NCBI GenBank assembly: GCA_965602785.1 | Contig: CBFDAH010000119.1 | Coordinates: 1-8,989 of the forward strand | Origin: JBGSLA01 sp965602785 | Lineage (GTDB): Bacteria > Desulfobacterota > Desulfobaccia > Desulfobaccales > 0-14-0-80-60-11 | Length of the DNA: 8,989 nt | Direction: 5' to 3' | Shown: piece by piece, positions 6,201 through 8,989 of the stretch | How positions within the stretch are numbered: position 1 is the stretch's first letter | Layout: every line of letters starts with the position of its first letter | The notes under the pieces: generated by a model | What the model saw: the letters and a program-made list of their open reading frames with translations, nothing else | What the model was told of the DNA's origin: nothing | Database searches by the model: none | Made by a program: the position numbers and the translations under genes

Positions 6201-6963
6201 CGGAGATCAAAATAAACAGAACTGACACCACCACCGCCGTCTTGGTGGACTGGCCTACCCCGAAGGTGCCATGCCGGGTGTAGAAGCCGTGATAGCAGCC
6301 CACCGTGCCCACGATCAATCCAAAGAACACCGTCTTGCCGATGCCGGGGAGCACATCTTTAAGATTGATGAACTTCAAAGTTAGATAATAATACGCGGTG
6401 GCGCTCATGCCCCCCTGGGTTATGCCTATTATCATACCTCCCAGGATGCCGATGATATCAGCGAACACCGTCAACAGCGGCAGGATCAGCATGCAGGCCA
6501 AAATTCGGGTGACCACCAGGTACTTGATGGGGTTCACCGCGGAGACGGTGAGGGCGTCGATTTGACTGGTGACCCGCATAGAGCCCAACTCCGCCCCCAT
6601 ACCCGCCCCACCCCGGGCCGCCAGCATGATGCCGGCGATGATGGGACCCAGCTCCCGCACCACCGCCATGCCCACCAGGGTGGCGATATAGTTGCCCGCC
6701 CCGAACCAGGTGAGGACTTTCAGTCCCTGCATGGCCAGGACCATCCCCAGGGCGAAAGACGCCACCAGCACCAGGGGGAGAGACTTCACCCCCAACTGGA
6801 ACATCTGGGCGATGGTTTCCCGGAAAAACCAGGGGGGGAAAACCAGGCTGCGGACGGCTTCCAGAAGAAAGATGGTCATGTTCCCCATGTAATCCAGCAG
6901 GGCCACCGCCTGATGTCCGGCCTGGGTCAAAAAGCTTTCTGTTACATGCTCTTGCTCGCCCAT
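6160..6963 (-). CDS. mlaE: MlaE-like ABC transporter permease
   Basis: Inner-membrane permease of the MCE lipid transport system, first gene of the four-gene operon. The 267-residue protein begins with an amphipathic region (about 12-55), followed by about five hydrophobic segments. The family hallmark is clear: VVRELGPIIAGIMLAARGGAGMGAELG at roughly residues 100-126, leading into SMRVTSQIDALTV. A second conserved stretch, GLIVGTVGCYHGF, lies near the C-terminus. The ATG at 6963 has AAGGA 9 bases upstream. E. coli places mlaF before mlaE; here the permease comes first. No mlaC, mlaB or mlaA homologue is visible in the window, so those parts, if present, are encoded elsewhere. Confidence 0.93.
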   Translation of the reverse strand: MGEQEHVTESFLTQAGHQAVALLDYMGNMTIFLLEAVRSLVFPPWFFRETIAQMFQLGVKSLPLVLVASFALGMVLAMQGLKVLTWFGAGNYIATLVGMAVVRELGPIIAGIMLAARGGAGMGAELGSMRVTSQIDALTVSAVNPIKYLVVTRILACMLILPLLTVFADIIGILGGMIIGITQGGMSATAYYYLTLKFINLKDVLPGIGKTVFFGLIVGTVGCYHGFYTRHGTFGVGQSTKTAVVVSVLFILISDVFLTKLTLLIWG

Positions 6964-7037
6964 GGGGTCCCATCCTTCGGGAACTCCGGGAACCGCAACC
7001 TGTCACACCGGTCATTCTGGTCCTGGTTTCCCCAAAG

Positions 7038-7043
7038 ATTATA
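7038..7043 (-). promoter_or_regulatory. Candidate -10 box for the mlaE operon
   Basis: On the minus strand the sequence reads TATAAT exactly, about 75 bases upstream of the mlaE ATG. No good -35 hexamer lies 16-18 bases further up. A TTGACT is present (7073-7078) but 29 bases away, too far to pair with it. The call rests on the -10 alone. Confidence 0.35.
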
Positions 7044-7140
7044 TACTTTTACCTTACCTGAAAGTCTTGCAGAGTCAAGGGGAAAGCCCTGGACGACCCC
7101 CCCCCTTGCGGATTACGGCTCGGTCATAGCCCCAACCATG

Positions 7141-7156
7141 TTTACAAATATGTAAA
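7141..7156. promoter_or_regulatory. Candidate upstream activator site 1 (dyad) for nifA
   Basis: TTTACA (7141-7146) and TGTAAA (7151-7156) are perfect inverted arms around AATA. The centre lies about 108 bases before the transcription start predicted from the sigma-54 promoter, a usual distance for an enhancer-binding protein. It does not match the NifA site (TGT-N10-ACA) or the NtrC consensus. Confidence 0.45.
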
Positions 7157-7185
7157 GTGTTTTTGGCAAAATTGACGAGACCATT

Positions 7186-7194
7186 CAAATATGT
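7186..7194. promoter_or_regulatory. Candidate upstream activator site 2 (repeat of site 1 core)
   Basis: CAAATATGT repeats exactly the core of site 1 (7145-7153), 41 bases downstream, close to four helical turns, so both would face the same side of the DNA. The left arm of the dyad is not conserved here. An alternative is a degenerate IHF site (ATTCAA followed by an AT-rich segment) at about -67, where IHF often binds in sigma-54 promoters. Confidence 0.35.
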
Positions 7195-7230
7195 TAAAAA
7201 TTCTCAGGCAGCCTGGGCCTTTCCCTGAAA

Positions 7231-7245
7231 TGGCATACCCTTTGC
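7231..7245 (+). promoter_or_regulatory. Sigma-54 (-24/-12) promoter of nifA
   Basis: TGGCATACCCTTTGC has the invariant GG (7232-7233) and GC (7244-7245) with exactly 10 bases between them, and matches TGGCA and TTTGC around them. Transcription should start near 7257, giving a leader of only about 17 bases that still contains the GAGG ribosome binding site. Sigma-54 promoters require an enhancer-binding activator, in keeping with the upstream sites. Confidence 0.8.
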
Positions 7246-7273
7246 TTGATATTTTTTGTGAGGTAAGCACGCC

Positions 7274-8866
7274 GTGCCAGAAAAATTGACTGTACCGCGC
7301 CAAGACCAGCCAGCCAGGAGAACTCCGGAGGAACTCCCCCTGCTCTTCGAACTTACCCAGGTTTTGAACGCGCCTGGCCCCCTGGCCCGCAATCTCCAGC
7401 AGATCCTGAAAGTCCTGGCCCAGAGCCTGGGTATGGAACGGGGCACCATCACCATACTCTCCCCGGACACCAACGAAATCCAGATCGAGGTGGCCCAAGG
7501 CCTCACCGCCGAAGCCCGGCGCCGGGGCCGCTACAAACTGGGGGAAGGCGTCACCGGCCGGGTAGTGGAAACCGGCGAGCCCATGGTGGTCCCCCGGATG
7601 AGTCAGGAACCCCTCTTCCTCAACCGCACTCGCTCCCGGGGCCGCGGTAAAGACGAGCTTTCCTTCATCTGTGTGCCCATCAAGATCAACCACCAGACCA
7701 TCGGCGCCCTCTCCGTGGACCGGCGTTATCGGGACCTCAACCTCGACCGGGACGTGCGTCTCCTCACCATTATTGCCTCCATTATTGCCCAGGCGGGCAA
7801 CAACCTCCTCCTCCTCGACCGGGAAAAGGATGCCCTCCGGGATGAAAACCTCAAGCTCAAAGGCGCGCTCCAGGCCCGCTACCAGGTGGGGAATCTGGTG
7901 GGCACCAGCAGCCGCATGCGCCAGGTCTTCGAGATGATCACCCGGGTGGCCAAAAGTAACGCCACCATCCTGATCCGGGGGGAGTCCGGCACCGGCAAGG
8001 AACTGGTGGCCAACGCCGTCCACTATAACAGCCAGCGGGCCAACAAGCCCTTTATCAAGGTGAACCTGGCCGCTCTGCCCGAAACCCTGGTGGAAAGCGA
8101 ACTCTTCGGCCACGAGAAGGGGGCCTTCACCGGAGCCCTGTCCAGAAAGTCCGGGCGCTTCGAGCTGGCCCATGGTGGTACCATTTTCCTCGATGAAATC
8201 GGGGACTTGAGCCCCACCGTGCAGCTGAAGCTCCTCAGGGTCATCCAGGAACGGGAGTTCACCCGCCTGGGGGGCACCGTTACCTTGAAGGCGGACGTGC
8301 GCTTGCTCGCCGCCACCCATCGGGACCTGGAAAAGCTGTTGGCCGACGGCATTTTCCGGGAAGACCTGTACTACCGCTTGAACGTCTTCCCCATCTACCT
8401 TCCCCCCTTGCGGGAGCGCAAAGCCGACATTCCTCTCCTGGCCGAACATTTCCTGTCCAAGCATGCCACCGAGCAGGCCAAGTCCGCTCGGCGCCTGTCC
8501 CAGGCGGCCCTTGACCTCCTCATGCAGTACCATTGGCCGGGGAACGTCCGGGAGTTGGAAAATGTCATCGAGCGGGCCTTGCTGGTCTGCGACGGCAACA
8601 CCATCCTGAGCGCCCATCTGCCTCCCAGCCTGCAGCCCCCGTCCTGTGCCTATCCCCCTGCCGTTGACCGGGACGGCGCCCCTCCCAACAGCCAGAGCCT
8701 GGCGTCCCAGGTGGAAAGCCTGGAACGGGAGCTCATCGCCGAGGCCCTCACCACCACCCGGGGCAACCAGAGCCAGGCGGCCCAATATCTGGACACCAGC
8801 CTTCGTATCCTGGGCTATAAAATTCGAAACTACGGCATAGAACCCCGCCAGTACCGGGGCAAATAA
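7274..8866 (+). CDS. nifA: NifA-like sigma-54-dependent transcriptional activator
   Basis: Cytoplasmic enhancer-binding protein that uses ATP hydrolysis to open sigma-54 promoters, in the NifA group that activates nitrogen-fixation genes. Domains in the 530-residue product: GAF sensor (about 22-180), AAA+ domain (about 205-440), linker, and C-terminal Fis-type HTH (about 485-524). Visible motifs are Walker A GESGTGKE (236-243), the sigma-54-contacting GAFTGA (283-288), Walker B GTIFLDEIGD (302-311), FREDLYYRLNVFPI (361-374) and WPGNVRELENVIERA (421-435). The GAF domain's position and the RILGYKIRNYGI recognition region favour NifA over NtrC, which has a receiver domain. The cysteine motif of oxygen-sensitive rhizobial NifA is absent; I count only three Cys residues. 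The GTG start has GAGG 10 bases upstream. It is transcribed divergently from mlaE. The exact regulon is inferred; other GAF-type activators remain possible. Confidence 0.88.
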   Translation: MPEKLTVPRQDQPARRTPEELPLLFELTQVLNAPGPLARNLQQILKVLAQSLGMERGTITILSPDTNEIQIEVAQGLTAEARRRGRYKLGEGVTGRVVETGEPMVVPRMSQEPLFLNRTRSRGRGKDELSFICVPIKINHQTIGALSVDRRYRDLNLDRDVRLLTIIASIIAQAGNNLLLLDREKDALRDENLKLKGALQARYQVGNLVGTSSRMRQVFEMITRVAKSNATILIRGESGTGKELVANAVHYNSQRANKPFIKVNLAALPETLVESELFGHEKGAFTGALSRKSGRFELAHGGTIFLDEIGDLSPTVQLKLLRVIQEREFTRLGGTVTLKADVRLLAATHRDLEKLLADGIFREDLYYRLNVFPIYLPPLRERKADIPLLAEHFLSKHATEQAKSARRLSQAALDLLMQYHWPGNVRELENVIERALLVCDGNTILSAHLPPSLQPPSCAYPPAVDRDGAPPNSQSLASQVESLERELIAEALTTTRGNQSQAAQYLDTSLRILGYKIRNYGIEPRQYRGK

Positions 8867-8887
8867 GCCCCAGGGCTCTGCCAACCA

Positions 8888-8921
8888 CCAGCCTCTCGAT
8901 AGCAAACCCCCTTCAGGCTGG
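8888..8921 (+). terminator. Possible hairpin after nifA
   Basis: CCAGCCT (8888-8894) is the exact complement of AGGCTGG (8915-8921), with a 20-base loop, starting 21 bases after the nifA stop. There is no T tract, so a terminator role is weakly supported. Confidence 0.3.
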
Positions 8922-8953
8922 AAGGCGATCCTCTGATTAGGGAAGACTCTGGT

Positions 8954-8989
8954 GGCACAGGTTTTCAACCTGTGCCGGCGCAGGCTAAA
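8954..8989. repeat. Perfect hairpin and start of a second one: REP-like palindromic repeat, cut by the window edge
   Basis: GGCACAGGTT (8954-8963) and AACCTGTGCC (8967-8976) form a perfect 10-bp stem around TTC. Directly after it, GGCGCAGGCTAAA (8977-8989) looks like the left arm and loop of a second, related hairpin (GGC-CAGG theme) whose right arm would lie outside the window. Paired short palindromes of this kind in intergenic space are typical of dispersed REP/BIME-like elements. The copy number in the genome cannot be seen from here. Confidence 0.6.

Larger units (their letters stand above)
6964..7273. other. Divergent control region between mlaE and nifA
   Basis: This 310-bp stretch has no credible gene. 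Its left two thirds are GC-rich. Its right part (7139-7205) is markedly AT-rich and carries repeated CAAATATGT sites, followed by a sigma-54 promoter and the nifA ribosome binding site (GAGG, 7260-7263). A run of nine C residues occupies 7097-7105. A candidate mlaE -10 box is at 7038-7043. Confidence 0.8.

Noticed and set aside
7044..7078. TTGACT on the minus strand as a -35 for mlaE
   Set aside because: It is 29 bases from the TATAAT candidate. The hexamer at normal spacing (TAAGGT) is a poor -10, so I did not call a complete promoter.
7142..8968. A 608-codon open frame on the minus strand opposite nifA
   Set aside because: It mirrors nifA, whose conserved motifs are all in the plus-strand frame. 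The antisense product is Gly/His/Val-rich with no recognisable domain, as expected for the reverse of GC-rich coding DNA.

Overview
The window is GC-rich (most gene bodies strongly favour G/C at third codon positions) and looks like the chromosome of a Gram-negative bacterium. An MlaE/MlaF/MlaD lipid-transport operon implies an outer membrane, and a NifA-type sigma-54 activator implies nitrogen-fixation control. The combination would fit a Desulfobacterota/Syntrophobacteria-like (former Deltaproteobacteria) genome, but that placement is inference; no rRNA or other taxonomic marker is present.

Layout, left to right. (1) Positions 3-659 (+) hold the 3' end of a gene for a very basic Gln/Arg/Pro/Lys-rich, probably disordered protein with a short tandem repeat, closed by a clear intrinsic terminator at 715-738. 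(2) Positions 914-2200 (+) encode a complete enolase with a strong ribosome binding site and a potentially structured leader. (3) Positions 2264-3199 (-) encode a cation diffusion facilitator, convergent with enolase and separated from it by a strong hairpin at 2224-2257. (4) Positions 3200-3434 carry no gene but hold a perfect 14-bp palindrome and a perfect 13-bp inverted repeat. (5) Positions 3435-6963 (-) form an operon read right to left: MlaE permease, MlaF ATPase, MlaD MCE-domain protein, then a TPR lipoprotein. (6) Positions 6964-7273 are a 310-bp divergent control region with a good -24/-12 sigma-54 promoter facing right and paired upstream sites. (7) Positions 7274-8866 (+) encode a NifA-like activator (GAF, AAA+, Fis-type HTH). 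(8) The right end has a perfect hairpin and what looks like the first half of a second one, resembling a dispersed palindromic repeat.

Functionally, the four minus-strand genes probably make one envelope lipid-trafficking machine: permease and ATPase at the inner membrane, MlaD as the periplasmic MCE ring, and a lipoprotein of unknown role in place of the more usual MlaC or auxiliary lipoprotein genes. The NifA-like gene is divergent from this operon and no nif structural gene is in view, so its targets must lie elsewhere. Its own sigma-54 promoter suggests it is controlled by another enhancer-binding protein or by itself. I see no CRISPR array, transposase, RNA gene or obvious novel defence system. 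The most interesting signals are regulatory (7141-7245), the unusual fourth gene of the Mla operon, and the repeat-bearing basic tail at the left edge.
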